From Biscogniauxia marginata (taxonomy: Eukaryota; Ascomycota; Sordariomycetes; Xylariales; Xylariaceae): 64,000 nucleotides of DNA. Every line of letters begins with the position of its first letter. Within the stretch, counting starts at the first letter, position 1. The DNA lies in contig MU404143.1 in assembly GCA_022695795.1 (NCBI GenBank), forward strand, positions 114,107 to 178,106. Reading direction: 5' to 3'. Both the position numbers and the translations under genes were made by a program. Under the pieces are notes generated by a model that worked only from the letters and a program-made list of their open reading frames with translations, did not search any database and was not told the DNA's origin. Shown in pieces: positions 9,294 to 20,878 of this stretch.

Positions 9294-11825
9294 ATGTACG
9301 ACGACTACGACCACCGATCCCGCGACGAGCGGGACTACTATAGGCGTAGATCCCCTACTTCGAGGGACCACCAATATCGTTCGCGGCATGGTAAAACATT
9401 GATATAGCCTGGAGGATCATTTGTCAACTCCGACATTGAGCTTGCGCTGACTCTCCTGCGAGCAAAGACTCTTCTAGGTCGCCTAGAAGAACCCCGCCAA
9501 GGGGTCCCCGGGGAGAGGATTCCTATCGTGGACGAAAGCATCATTCACCCTATCGACGCGACCCTTCGCCGTCACACCGACATGGGCATTCCGCGAGAGA
9601 TTCTTACGCTCGCGATCGCGATCATTATGCGGCCAATGACAACGGCCGCGGAGAATCACCCGATCGTAGTCGCGACCGATACTATCATTACGATGACCCC
9701 AGAGCCCGACATAATCGCAGTCCTGGTCGCGGCGACTCGCGTGGCTCCTCACCTTTCGATTCCGCCGACGAAGGCTCCTATCACGGCTCTGGCTATCGTT
9801 CCGGGCCGGGCCGACCCTATCATACCTTGAAGCTGGATGATATTCCCGATTGGATGGACACACGAGAGGTGAGCTTCTTGTGTTTTGATCTCGCTAGAGC
9901 GGACACGCTAACTCCCAAGCAGGTGGACAATGCCTTGCGGGATATGGGCGCAGCTGGCCTTGTCGAGGTCCGCATCAAATCTGACGAGAGAAGCGGTACG
10001 CCACCTTGCTATATCATATGAGCTCCTAGGTTAATTACAATCTCGTAGGAAGTCGACGATGCTACGCCTTTGCTGAGTTCAAGTCTGACGATGATGCCAT
10101 GGACTTCCTTGGAAGGCATTACCCTGCCCTTGATATCAATGGCGCTAATGGTTCCTCTATTCGTATCTATTTAGAGTATAGTCGAGAGCGCCGCCAGGTC
10201 GCAAATCCCGACGATTGGAAATGCACCATGGTACAATCTGGTGAACCCTCTACTTATCTCACTCAACTATCTAACTGGGCGTCAGTGCCACTTCGAAAAC
10301 TTTTCCCGTCGAGCAACGTGCAAACAGTGTAAAGCACCACGATCTAGTCAGTATACATAGTCTCAGAAGAACCAGGGCAATTTTAAATGCTTACTTATAT
10401 CTAGTTGAGAGAACTGCGGAAATGAAGCTTGACGGCAAGAGCGACGAGTGCCCTCAACAAACTCCATCTCAGTTTATTGTGATTCGCGGATTGCCTTCTT
10501 CTGTTACTGAGACGGTCCTGGCCGCCGAGATTAAGAAGCTCTACGTCAACAAAGATGGCGAACCAAAGCTACCATCTGGCACTCCTGCGAAACTCAAGAG
10601 CACTGCGCCAATTGGCAACACGACTGGTCTTGGGGCGAAACCTGGCTCGTTAGTCCGGGTCTTTATGATCAGAGACAAGTACTCGGAAATCAGTTGCAAT
10701 TACGGATTTGCCGAGTTCTCAACGCTCGATGATGCCCGGGCTGCTATGGCAAAATACAGTGCTTCTCCTCAATTCACTATCTCCTCAAAGCCCGTCACGA
10801 TTGCTTTTATCCACTCTGGTGTTTTCATCCCCTACATGCATCCAGTTCAAGACCAGGAGCACAGGTTCACATTTTCTGCAACCCACAACCCATCCCTAAG
10901 GCTAGTCTACTGGAATCCTTCTGTCTATGCCAGCGAATTATTGATCTTTAATGAGTCCCTCTATGAGGACAATCAAGACAAGCAGCAGGATGTAGGACAA
11001 GCTAGGAAAGACTCTAATCAAGTGTCTGGGAAGGACACCAAGAAAAGGAAGGCGGATAAGGAGCTTGCTGGCCCAACTGGTAAGAAAGTCATTGCGATGG
11101 CTCCCCAGCTACAGATGTGGGCGAACAAACACGCAGAACTTCATGGGCCCAAGGAACCAGGAGGTGATGCCGCGACCGGAGATGGCAAGATACTCGCAAC
11201 TGGATCTAACGCCATAGGTCCTGTGGTTCCAAACGTCTCCATTACACCTTCTGTCCCTTCGGTGTCGTACGCCGACTTAGACCAAATGTGCTGCTTATTA
11301 TGCAGGCGAAAGTTCGGTAATGAACCATCGCTTCGCCGGCACGAGCAGATCAGCGACATGCATAAAGCAAACATTAAGGATGAAGCGCTTGTCAACAAAG
11401 CCATTAAAGATCTCAAAGCTCTGGGTAAAGAACCTACATCTAATTATCGGGATCGGGCAAAGGAACGACGCATGGCCCATAACCAGCCCAGCAAACCAAA
11501 ACCCCACCTACCCCGGAAGAATGTGCCAGGGCCCAAAGAGCCCGACGAAGCTAAGGAAGCCTCTGTGAAGCCCACGATATCCAAAGGCGCCGGTTTGCTG
11601 GCTAAGATGGGATGGAGTTCGGGCGAAGGGCTTGGCGCTGAAGGAAGCGGACGAACTAGCGTTATCGAGACGACGGCCTATACTCCGGGCGTCGGGCTGG
11701 GAGCGGAGGGGGGTAAGATAGGGGACGCAGCTGAGGAAGCGGCCCGTGCTACGAAGAATGACTACGCGGATTTTGTCTCGAAGGCGAAAGACAAGGCCAG
11801 GGAACGATATGAGAGGATGGGCTAA
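9294..11825 (+). CDS. RBM5/RBM10-like splicing factor: RS, RRM, RanBP2-Zn, RRM, C2H2, G-patch
   Basis: Nuclear RNA-binding protein of the RBM5/RBM10 group, implicated in spliceosome assembly and exon choice. Coding is join(9294..9390, 9441..9868, 9923..9995, 10049..10230, 10286..10346, 10405..11825), 753 aa; the six exons sum to whole codons. In order: an Arg/Ser/Asp-rich tail (1-160); RRM1 (about 162-245, with RRCYAFAEF); a RanBP2 zinc finger (about 255-280, W-K-C-x2-C...C-x2-C), formed only when the 10231-10285 intron is removed; RRM2 (about 300-395, SCNYGFAEF); a C2H2 finger (about 575-600, CCLLCRRKF...H); and a G-patch (about 675-720, GAGLLAKMGWSSGEGLGAEG). I see no OCRE repeat, which animal RBM5 has. 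The 54-nt intron at 9869-9922 is in frame and lacks a stop. Confidence 0.88.
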
Positions 11826-12683
11826 AAGTTTTGTTGTCAGTTACCTTGCACAAGGCTGCTTCGCTCAAACTTCTGTTCAGTGCCGTGTTGTTTCCCATGG
11901 GGTAATTTTGTAGCTGCATTTGATACAGGGGAGCAAAAGCTCTGTTATGCACTAGCATGTTCGTTCGCGATATGGCCCAAATGCGGTAGCTTGATATCTT
12001 GCCATGACTGAACTGGGTCAGAAATCGAATTGACTGCTATTTTGCCCAGCTTTTTCTGCAAGCTATCTAAGGGCTGTCCGTGACTGCTTCAACATATACA
12101 AGACGAGCCTACTAGCAGGATGTTACCATTCTTTTAAAATTATAGGTTTTATTATAAAAAGGTTAACTAATAAAAAATTTAAATTATATTAAACGTGTTT
12201 TATAAAAGTAAAGGCATCGATGCGATAAGAAATCTATGGCGCATTAAAACAGCTCGTTTGCAAAGTTGATCAAGACCAAGCTACTGGTGTCTAGAGCCGT
12301 TGGCTAACAACGTCAAACGGTCACGCCTTCCACGTGGCGCTGGGTTCCGCGAAATTGGTATTAGAGTTGCTCCAGGTATGTCTACGTAATTAGCTTGTTT
12401 AATCCTTGCCTAGCATGCACTTATACGAGGTAATTGGAGGAAATATAGCACTCGATATAGACATGCTTCACTTCTCAAGAAAGGACTCGGCATTCATCTA
12501 ATAGGTGGGTTTTCTACCCAGTACCTGTCATAATGTATTCGTCCGGCGGCTGCGCTACGTAGCAACAATCGTCAGGGCTGATTACGCAACGAACTAAGCT
12601 TCTAAATGGCGAAGGGCCCTTAATTACAAGAAATCGCTCACTCCTCATCTCCATACCCGTGCATAGGTATATGTGACCTCAAA
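11826..12683. other. Intergenic, no gene seen
   Basis: Downstream of the RBM5-like gene and of the convergent rhodopsin-domain gene. A short AT-rich patch at about 12135-12205 contains AACGTGTTTTATAA, which resembles the end of the long-TIR repeat family. I find no supportable coding region. Confidence 0.45.
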
Positions 12684-14147
12684 TTAGGAGCCATCGCTGT
12701 TCCTGGAGGATCTACCATCGGCTAGAAAGCTCTTCGGGACTGCCCTGGAATCGTTAAATGCATCCTTTGAGGACTTCAGGTGTAGCTCCTCTTGACTCTC
12801 GTTATGCCTTGAGCGATCCTCTTTTGATGATCCCCATATACTACTCCTCTTGACGGTAATGTCAGTCGTGCAGACGATGGCGTTGTTCATTTTCAGTTGG
12901 TTATCGCGACGGCCATCCTGGGCTTCCTCGTCCGTGCGAGCAAACGTTGTCAGGCTGAAATCCCCGCCGTAACTGCGGCTGCCCTGACTACCTTTCCCAT
13001 ACCTGCCGCCAGACTTTCCCATACCCGAGCTGCCAATTGTCTTCGGCATGTTGCCTGACTGAGCCAACCCCGTTGTTGAACTCCACATGCCGAGCCGTTG
13101 TGCAGCCATTCGATACAACGGCCGGAGCGTTGCTAAACTACCTGCTGTGATCGCCAAGCCTTGCTCTGTCGTCGACCAGATGGCAATATCGACCGTTGCC
13201 CCTGTTGCCGTAAGTCAGTAATGATACTTTTCAAGTGCGGGCGGGGGATTAGCTGTACATAAGAAGTCTGGGTCCTTGAAGTCTTCGATATAAGCAAAAC
13301 GAACGACGACGGCGGAACTAGCTCTGTGATTGCAACCTCATCAGCTCGTGAGTTTCACGGATGTTATGAGCCAACCTACACGCAGCCCATACTCAGAATC
13401 GGAATCAACGCAAACTTGGTTCTCTTATCCATCTGGAGGCCCCAGATTAAGAATATAGGAAGAATAGCAAACGAGAAGTCGCATATCACGCTGAAGGCGC
13501 TATAAAGGTACGTAAGAGCGATAATTATGCCCACGTCGATGCAGGATCCTTGAGTGGTGCCGCCGATCCTGAGCCAGAAATATGGGATTGGGTTGCACTG
13601 GAAAAGTGTGACAAAAAAGAACACCAAGCCCGGGACGACCGTGAGTAGTAAATTGATGTAGATGATATAGTGATGTATTCGCTGAGCGGCAATTCGTAAG
13701 AGGAAAATCCCGATCGAGATCTTGGAGGCAATCATAGTAAGGCAATACCAGATGTAGCAAAACCACCAATACTATGATAGGGTTTAGCTAAAGGGACCCA
13801 AGATTGCTCGTGAGAAGCGTTAGTTTGTTCGTACCATCATAGCCTTCTCGATGTTTGGAGTTTCCAGGTCCGCAAAATGACGCCCTGTCCCATAGTGGAT
13901 GCCGGTAATCGCACACGTGCAGAACAGAATGAACGAGACCTGTTTCGATTACAGTTAGTGACTATCATAATATGCACTCGCCAAAGAAACGCACTGTTGC
14001 TGCCATCATTGTCCAGTCATCGGCTCCAAAGGCTTTCACTACGCCTAGTCGTGTGTAGCATCTTAACGAGGTGGCTATCACGGCTGTCGTCAACAAGATG
14101 ATACACACTTTCAACAACTCCGGGCCTCGGTTCTCGACGATGGACAT
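12684..14147 (-). CDS. Fungal rhodopsin-domain (SAT5/PTH11-like) integral membrane protein
   Basis: Seven-transmembrane protein of the fungal rhodopsin-domain family, usually plasma-membrane and of unknown ligand. Coding is join(12684..13201, 13259..13323, 13380..13771, 13835..13939, 13995..14147), minus strand, 410 aa. All four introns have GT-AG ends, and the joined exons restore family motifs: RCYTRLGVVKAFGADDW after TM1, YWWFCYIWYCLTMIASKISI, FFFVTLFQCNPI, GSCIDVGIIIALTYLYSAFS and, across two small introns, VASSAVVVRFAYIEDFKDPD then ATVDIAIWSTTEQGL. A cytosolic Ser/Gly-rich tail of about 140 residues follows. No CFEM domain is present. The start at 14147 gives a short lumenal N-terminus before TM1, as usual for the family. 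Function is not predictable. Confidence 0.85.
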
Positions 14148-15420
14148 GGTGGTCTTCTGGCGGCCTTCGCGTTAGAGATGCACAGGGTGGCAGGAGGGAA
14201 CTAAAAGCCCGTGACGAAATATGTATTGGTGGACGCAACACCTTAGAAGGCAATAATGTCAATTCCTCTTTGGTGATCCTAAGCATTCACTTAGGCAGGG
14301 AGCATATGATCCATCGAGAAAAGAGCAACGACAACAAGATATGATACTCTTATTATCAACGAATGCAATAATAAACCTCGAAAGCACACCGCACACCCCG
14401 ACGCTGGGATGGAGAGAGTCAACTAATATGTCAAGAAACCCGGCCCGACGAAGTGCGTCCCTGCCCGTTGGTGAAGACTTTTGCTCCACTTGGTTCCACT
14501 TAGGAAGCCCCTGCATACTACCACAGTAGGATGACAGAAGATATAGATCTCCGGGATGGTAAGATCTAGCGTGATGCTAAGATAGGGGTCCGGCTCCGTA
14601 CGTGCCGCTTCCATACATACATACATACAAACGCTATGCGAAAATTCTTGTAGAGACCCCCTAACGCAACCAGATGCTCGTTTGGCCACTGGACATCAAT
14701 CGCACGTTCTCATATTACCTACCTACCCGAGGCTATATGAACCTCGAGAACCAAGACCCGCGGCATATGGGTTTCAGAGCCTTTTACCAGTATAGTCATA
14801 TTCTAGCACTGGGAAAGACCTTAGTCCCGAGTGATCGGCACCGCCCTACCAATCAGGGGAAACCCAAGCGACGTCTCAGACACAAGTCTCCAATATGAAG
14901 AATACTACATGGCGTACCATAAAAATCTTATACTTTACCATATCGCGTCAAGTGCCGGGTGAGGCGTAGTAACGGACAGTCTTCACCATACCCTGTCAAG
15001 TAAAATTGGTGGCGCTGCGTTCGGATGAGACTTACCCCTTGAGGCTACGACTATAGAGCTTAGACCTCCTTTTCGGTAATTCGTTGCCCTAGATATCTGG
15101 GTCGACTAAGCTAGTAAGATAGCATAGTTTCTTTGAGTGGTCGCCGAATGTCAGGTTCGCCCAGAGATGGTTCGGTGGGTCGAGCATCGCATGGTCAGGA
15201 TGGTTCAATCGCATCATGCGTGTCTTGCCAGTGGGGGCTCCAAAGTGACCAGGTTATCAGGACCCGGGTGGACGGGTCTAGGCTCGCAAGTGTCGCAAAT
15301 ATCGCGAATCATTGAGGGAAGCACGAGAATAGTCGAGATTTGGACTTGCAGATCTAATTATGTGCATGCTGGGGACATGCTCATATTGGATTAAGATAAG
15401 ATGGATGATGAAGGTTGGAA
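14148..15420. other. Intergenic, no supported gene
   Basis: Upstream of the rhodopsin-domain gene. It contains a short CATA microsatellite (about 14610-14628) and several overlapping short reading frames on both strands with no family resemblance. I support no gene here. Confidence 0.45.
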
Positions 15421-16480
15421 TGCTAAGGGAAAAAAACAACCCGTTGTTAAATGCAAATAAGAAATATAAAGTAATAAATATATTTAAACTACCTACTAAG
15501 TACTTAGTTTAGATACGAAATTAAATAATTATAATCGTTTTATTAAATATAAGTTTATTATGAAAAATGCATAATAGTATTATTTTTAATTTAATTTTTA
15601 TATTAATATTTTTATATTAATTTAAATTTTTAATATAATTAAATAAATAAAATCGGAAAAATCCCGGTCCTTTTTTTAATTAATTTTAAATTTTAAAAAC
15701 TAATATACATAAAAATGCGAATATTATAAGTTATAATAAAATTTAAAATATAAAAGTTTAGATAATTTTTATATATTATAATAAAAATAATTATATAAAA
15801 AAGGGTTTTTATATTATTAATAAGTTATAATAACATATATAATAAAATGTTTAAATAGTTTTATTAATATATTATATAAATAAATAAATAAAATTTTATA
15901 ATTATTATATTTTTAAAGTATAAAACTAAATAAAACAATTTAAATAATTATTATTATTAATTAATTTCGATATAACGCAAATGATTTTTAACAATTAAAA
16001 ATATAATAATTATAAAATTTAGTTCGCAAGTTTATTTTATTTACTCGTTTATATAATACATTATAATTAATTTTAATTTTAATTTTAATTTTAATTATTT
16101 AATTTATAAAAAAGGACCGGGGTTTTTCAAGTTTTTAATATAATTATATATATTAAAAATCCGATTTTATATAAAAAGATTTATTTATTAACTTATAAAT
16201 AACGTTAATATAAAACTTTTAAATAAATTAAAACTTTATAATTAGTTAATATAAAATTATAAAAGTTAAATATAAATATATAAAAATATTAAAAAGTGAT
16301 AAATTAATAATAAAAAGCTTAATTTATAAACTTATTTATTTTTATATAATTTAATATAATAAAATGTATTTATTTAATATTACTTAGATATATATTATAA
16401 ATTAAAATAAGGTTTATATTAAAGTTAAATTATATTTAGTAATTATTTATAATATCTTATCTCGTTAAGTTACTTTATAA
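15421..16480. repeat. RIP block with inverted MITE-like arms and long-TIR end
   Basis: AT-rich, stop-saturated DNA. Two inverted arms are recognisable: AAATCGGAAAAATCCCGGTCC (from about 15649) and its counterpart GGACCGGGGTTTTTCAAG (about 16114-16131). These resemble the TCGGACC/GGTCCGAG arms of MITE family A but are a distinct variant. Between them lies a right-end-type sequence of the long-TIR family (about 15880-16070, ending near TCGTTTATATAATACATTA). Confidence 0.6.
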
Positions 16481-17111
16481 AATCTCGAAGTAAGAGATCT
16501 ACCAAGCATTGCTTTAGATTTTGGGGGAGAAGGGTGAGGAAATTTAGTTAGAAAATTGACAACACAGTTTTCCTTCTATACCGTAGAGCTCTGTTAAGTT
16601 AAACGTCTCCTTAGAGAGTGGGACTCGGTTACCTGTGTATCTGCACGCCAACACACGTAAAATCGAGGCTCTCCGGCACGAAACCAGTGCTTTGGGGTAG
16701 ACTAGAACGCTCACATCAAATACCTCTCGATATATTAAAAGGGGGGGGGGCATGATGTTGTGATACATGACTAGCTTGAAACAGACTATCGTAGGGTGAA
16801 TATCATACTTAGGGCGCATCGACACCTATATGGCAATTTGATTAGCTACATCATTAACTAGGCTAGATGGTGAAGCTATATAATCGAATCATAGCCCTAA
16901 TGAGTCACCCGTGGACATTGGGTTCTGGCATAGACTACAACTGTACTGCTAATAATATCATCTATTTCCCGCTTCCTAATTAAGTTGTGCTGTTTAACGA
17001 TATTATTATCTTAGCATACCTCTTAAAGGAAAAATCCAGCTCTATTATTATATCCCTATCTATCATATTTGCAGTACTGCCCTCACCAACTCCTTGAGAG
17101 ACTTCACTTCC
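16481..17111. other. Intergenic, no supported gene
   Basis: Downstream of the Dal5-type transporter. A 93-codon frame at 16544-16825 (minus) shows no domain, signal peptide or intron context and contains a G/C homopolymer run at about 16741-16750. I do not call it a gene. Confidence 0.4.
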
Positions 17112-18795
17112 TTAGAACCGATCAACTGCTTTCGTAGTTGTCTCATCGGTCGCTCCATTCTTCGTGGTATCCGATACGATTTTTTCTAAACTTGTCCCAC
17201 TTTGCTTCCCAGTCAGTCCCCCATCGAGCACATCCGGGTACCTGCCGACGTAATACCGGAGCCCTAGGATAGCGATGATACTACCAGCACAGAAGGCAGC
17301 AGACAAGGGGAATCCAATTGGATATCTAGGGGAGTCGCTAACGCGCCACTGCGGCAAAGTAGATCAGCAAAGGATTTTTTTGAGCAAGAACAACGGGGGA
17401 TGCCCCGGGGGCAGATGTCCCGTTAGGAAACTATGGACTCTTCAGACGCCAAAAGGGTAGAGAATAACTCTGAAATTTACGTACCACACGCAGCGGAATG
17501 GTGGCGTGACCAACGTATACTAGTGTCACTGCGAGAGCAACGAGAATAGCACGCGCTTCGGGCTCCTTACGCATGATTAGCGCAAGCCAGGCGATGAGGG
17601 CGTAGCCCCACGCCGCTGTGGCAAAGGTAAGGAAGTAAAAAGTCATGATGGTCGCACGGGAGTTAGGCCAGGCCGAGAGTATTGAGGTTGCTATGAGGTG
17701 TAGCGCTGCAGCTCCGACAGCGACCTGCCACCGCCACTCTTTCCAGTCACCCAGAGCGTTGAGTCCAATATTAGAGACGATGGAGATTGCATAACCGCCT
17801 AGCGGGATTAGGTTAACGGTGTAAACAGAGTAGAGCGGTTGGCCGCCCGAGTTTTTGAGTCCTTGCAAATACAGAAGGAAGTATGAGTTGGCGCGCTGCG
17901 ACCACGCGAACTGGAGATATGCCGCCAAGAACAAGTATGATATAGGGCTCCTGATAAGCAGCTGGACCTTGCGAGCCAGAACTTTAGAGGAGATCAATGT
18001 TGATGTTGTCGTTCCACTGTCAACCATCCTGAATCGAGAGAGTTCTTTCTCGGATTGGGTGAGGTACAGGGCTCGAGTAATATTAGGGGAGTCCGGAATG
18101 ACCAAGAAACCGAGAACGCCCCAGACAATGGTGATAACACCAGAAACGATAAATAGCCATTGCCAACCCGCAAGCCCGTGAACTCCGTTCAGGTTGCGGT
18201 ATAAAGCAGCCTGGAGAATACCTAGGAACATATTCCCAGCGACGCCACTCACGCCAAAGATAGCCAACCGTTTCCCCAGTTCCTTTGGTGTGTACCAATT
18301 AAAAATGAGGTTAACTATGCCAGGCCAGGAGGTGGATTCGAAAACTCCCAGGAAAAATCTCAATGCGAAAACGGTCTTCGCGTTAGGCGCCTTAGCAGTT
18401 GCCAATGTGAAAACTCCCCAGACAATTTCACACGCCGGGAGAAAGAGTGACGGCCGAACTTGAGTCTGAATCATCTGGGAGGGAACTATGAAGATAGCGT
18501 AGCCTATAGAGAAGTACGTGGTGAATTCGACAAGCTCGTTGCCATATAGCGACAGATCTTCCTTCATCCCCGAAACGTACGCAGCGGTCGTCGACGATTG
18601 ATCCATATCTTTGAGCAGCCCAGCAACGAATGCCCATGTCAGGAGCATTATGTCCAACTTGAAGGTCAAGACACGCGACGGGTCCTTGAAATAGGGATTG
18701 ACCCTCCCTAACCAAGATGATGTCTCGGTATACTCTGCAGGCTTTTGACTCCCAGACACCAAGCCACATTTTTTATCTAGCAGAACCGGCGACAT
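17112..18795 (-). CDS. MFS transporter, Dal5/Tna1 anion:cation symporter family
   Basis: Plasma-membrane major facilitator of the allantoate permease (Dal5) family, which imports organic anions such as nicotinate, pantothenate, biotin or sulfonate-type compounds with protons. Coding is join(17112..17348, 17485..18795), minus strand, 515 aa, about 12 TM segments. The 136-bp intron joins ...GHATIPLRV to WRVSDSPRYPIGFPL, the usual last-helix boundary of the family. Characteristic stretches are DQSSTTAAYVSGMKEDL after TM1, RFFLGVFESTSWPG and WYTPKELGKRLAIFG. Its start faces the start of the TauD-like dioxygenase 918 bp away, suggesting joint control. By that context I infer a sulfonate or related acid as substrate, but the sequence alone does not show it. 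Confidence 0.88.
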
Positions 18796-19713
18796 CTTCG
18801 ATATTACTGTCCATGGATTGTCTAGCGGTATCTAGGCTTAGTAGGAGGGTGATAGGCAGTCTCTCGGGAGTCAAGGAGGATGTGCCTCGCAATGTAAAAG
18901 TGATAGAGGTTCATGTACTGCGTAAGTGAGCCTTTTTCTTTATACATGTACGCTTGCATGGATCAATGCATCTAGGTTTTACTCTTTTCAGATCCATTTA
19001 TCTCGACATTCAAGCTATAATGATACCATCATTCAATATTTCATATATTGCATGTCCTTTGATTGCAGGCCACACAAGCAGGATAGAAGCATCATTGACG
19101 ATAAACAAAGTCTCGATAAGCCTCGGATGTGATTACTTCTTCGATCTTGACAGTCGTCGGCTCGACGGACTTGTACGGAGAAAACCTAACCCAGTTTCCT
19201 GTATCATCCATTATTCACCGCTCAAGCGAAGATCGGGATACTTCCAAGCCTATTAACATTCTATTGTATTCAACCCAATCCATTTTGTTTGATATTCATA
19301 GCTATGTGGCTACTAATGTCCAGCAGGCGTTAAATAACCTAGATTTTTCATTTTCTCAGGTAATTCAGTAACAGGAAATTGTCTAAGAACATTAGCACGG
19401 ATTAGGGTGCGATGCCGGTAGGACTGCAATGTCGTCTTTAGTGCCGAGAATGTCGTAACGCCTGTGCGGAGTGCCCTTGGCACGGGTATGGTACGGCAGC
19501 GGCCTGTCCCGACTCCGAAGGACGAACAGGAGAAAGTACCCGTTCCTTCGGTCTTAAGAGGCCTTGATCAACCCATTTTTTAGAGCCAAGTTCAAAAGCT
19601 ACAGAAGTCGTTGATGCTAACCAGGATCAAGATTGCTGGTTTAAAAAGCTCACCCAAATCCCTACAGAGGTCAAAGTATATATATATATACTGATCAACC
19701 ACTAATTGGCCAA
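18796..19713. promoter_or_regulatory. Divergent promoter, Dal5-type transporter / TauD
   Basis: A 918-bp region between two divergent starts. A (TA)n tract of about 14 bp at 19678-19691 lies some 22-36 bp upstream of the dioxygenase ATG and may act as a TATA-like or nucleosome-poor element. The 19390-19560 part is more GC-rich than the rest. No gene is supported. Confidence 0.4.
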
Positions 19714-20878
19714 ATGCCTTCCCAGCCCCTGTACCCCACGTACCTCCCTACCCGTCCAGATGGATTCTCACAGCCAATTGCCGTATCGTTGTTCGAAGCG
19801 GTTGAGCCAGGTAGCCGGGCAGACCCTTCTAAGCCTCTCCTCTTGAAAGCCGGGGCAACCGTGACGAACATCACACCCAAAATTGGCACCGAGGTTAGTG
19901 GTCTGCAGGTTAGCCAGTTATCCAAGGAAGGACTCGACGAGTTGGCCCTTCTGGCAGCTGAAAGGGGAGTTCTGGTCTTCGTAAGTGGTGTATTTCTTTA
20001 TTATAACCACCTTACTAAATTATCACCTGCGTGTAGCGAAGTCAAGATTTTGCGGATGTGGGGTTCGGCAAGCAACGCGAGATTGTAGAGCACTTCGGCC
20101 CTCTTCATCTACACCCCACGATGGGATATCCTAAGGGCACCGGGCCTGAATTTCACGTTATCTACGCCGACGAAAATGTGTAAGACTTGCGTCCGGAGCA
20201 CATCCTTAAAGAAGTATTTCATAATACTAAAACGCGAGTAGTGGCAACCTCAGAACACTTCTCGGCCCTCGAACAACTTATGACCTTTGGCATGTCGATC
20301 AAACATTTACGCCTAACGTCCCATCAACAACATTCTTCTGGGTTCTCGAGATTCCAGCATCGGGGGGTGGTGATACGGCTTTCACTTCTCTCACAGCAGC
20401 ATACGAGGCACTTTCTCCAGCATTCCGAAAGACGCTTGCATCGTTGAGCCTATTTCACACCTCCGTGTCAGCCGGAGAAGTTGCCCGAGTCGGCATGGAA
20501 CGCGCCCTGAAAGAAACAATTAGCACGACGCATCCGTTGGTAATAAATCACCCCGTGACTAAAAAGCCGTCGCTATTTGTTAATCCGACAATTGCCCGCG
20601 AGGTAGAAGGATTCTTACCTGAAGAGTCGGATAACTTGTTAAAGTTCCTGAATGACCATATTAAGAGCCTAGACTTCAGTTGCAGAGTGAAATGGGAAAA
20701 GGGAACAGTGGTAGTATGGGATCAGAGGACTGCAGCACACAGTGCCGTAACTGATTTTGAGGATGGGCAGAGGAGGCATATGGTGAGAATAGTCCCCTAC
20801 GGATCGAAACCGGAACCTGCCTTTCCAGAGGAGTTCTTCGCCACAGAGTCCAGAAATAGAGAAGTCAGAATACACTAA
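19714..20878 (+). CDS. TauD/TfdA-family Fe(II)/2-oxoglutarate dioxygenase
   Basis: Non-haem iron, 2-oxoglutarate-dependent oxygenase of the taurine/sulfonate dioxygenase family, a cytosolic enzyme that oxidises the carbon next to a sulfonate (or similar acid) and frees sulfite. Coding is join(19714..19980, 20037..20179, 20239..20878), 349 aa. An apparent stop after ADENV disappears when the intron 20180-20238 (GTAAGA...GCGAG) is removed, giving ENVSGNLRTLLGPRTTYDL. The metal triad is H155-V-D157 in WHVDQTF and H304 in AAHSAVTDF; the oxoglutarate-binding Arg lies in RRHMVRI (315-320). GTEVSGLQ and GGGDTAFTSL are family hallmarks. Length is normal. The divergent Dal5-type transporter supports uptake and use of an organosulfonate, as with yeast Jlp1; the exact substrate is inferred. 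Confidence 0.9.

Noticed and set aside
9483..9863. 126-codon minus frame and 100-codon plus frame (9528-9830)
   Set aside because: Both lie inside exon 2 of the RBM5-like gene, whose Arg/Ser/Asp-rich coding leaves other frames open by chance.
16544..16825. 93-codon minus-strand gene
   Set aside because: No domain, includes a mononucleotide run and lies at the edge of a RIP block; no supporting signal.
20180..20238. Apparent nonsense mutation in the TauD gene
   Set aside because: The stop lies in a GTAAGA...AG intron; removal restores frame and the conserved segment before the HxD motif, so the gene is intact.
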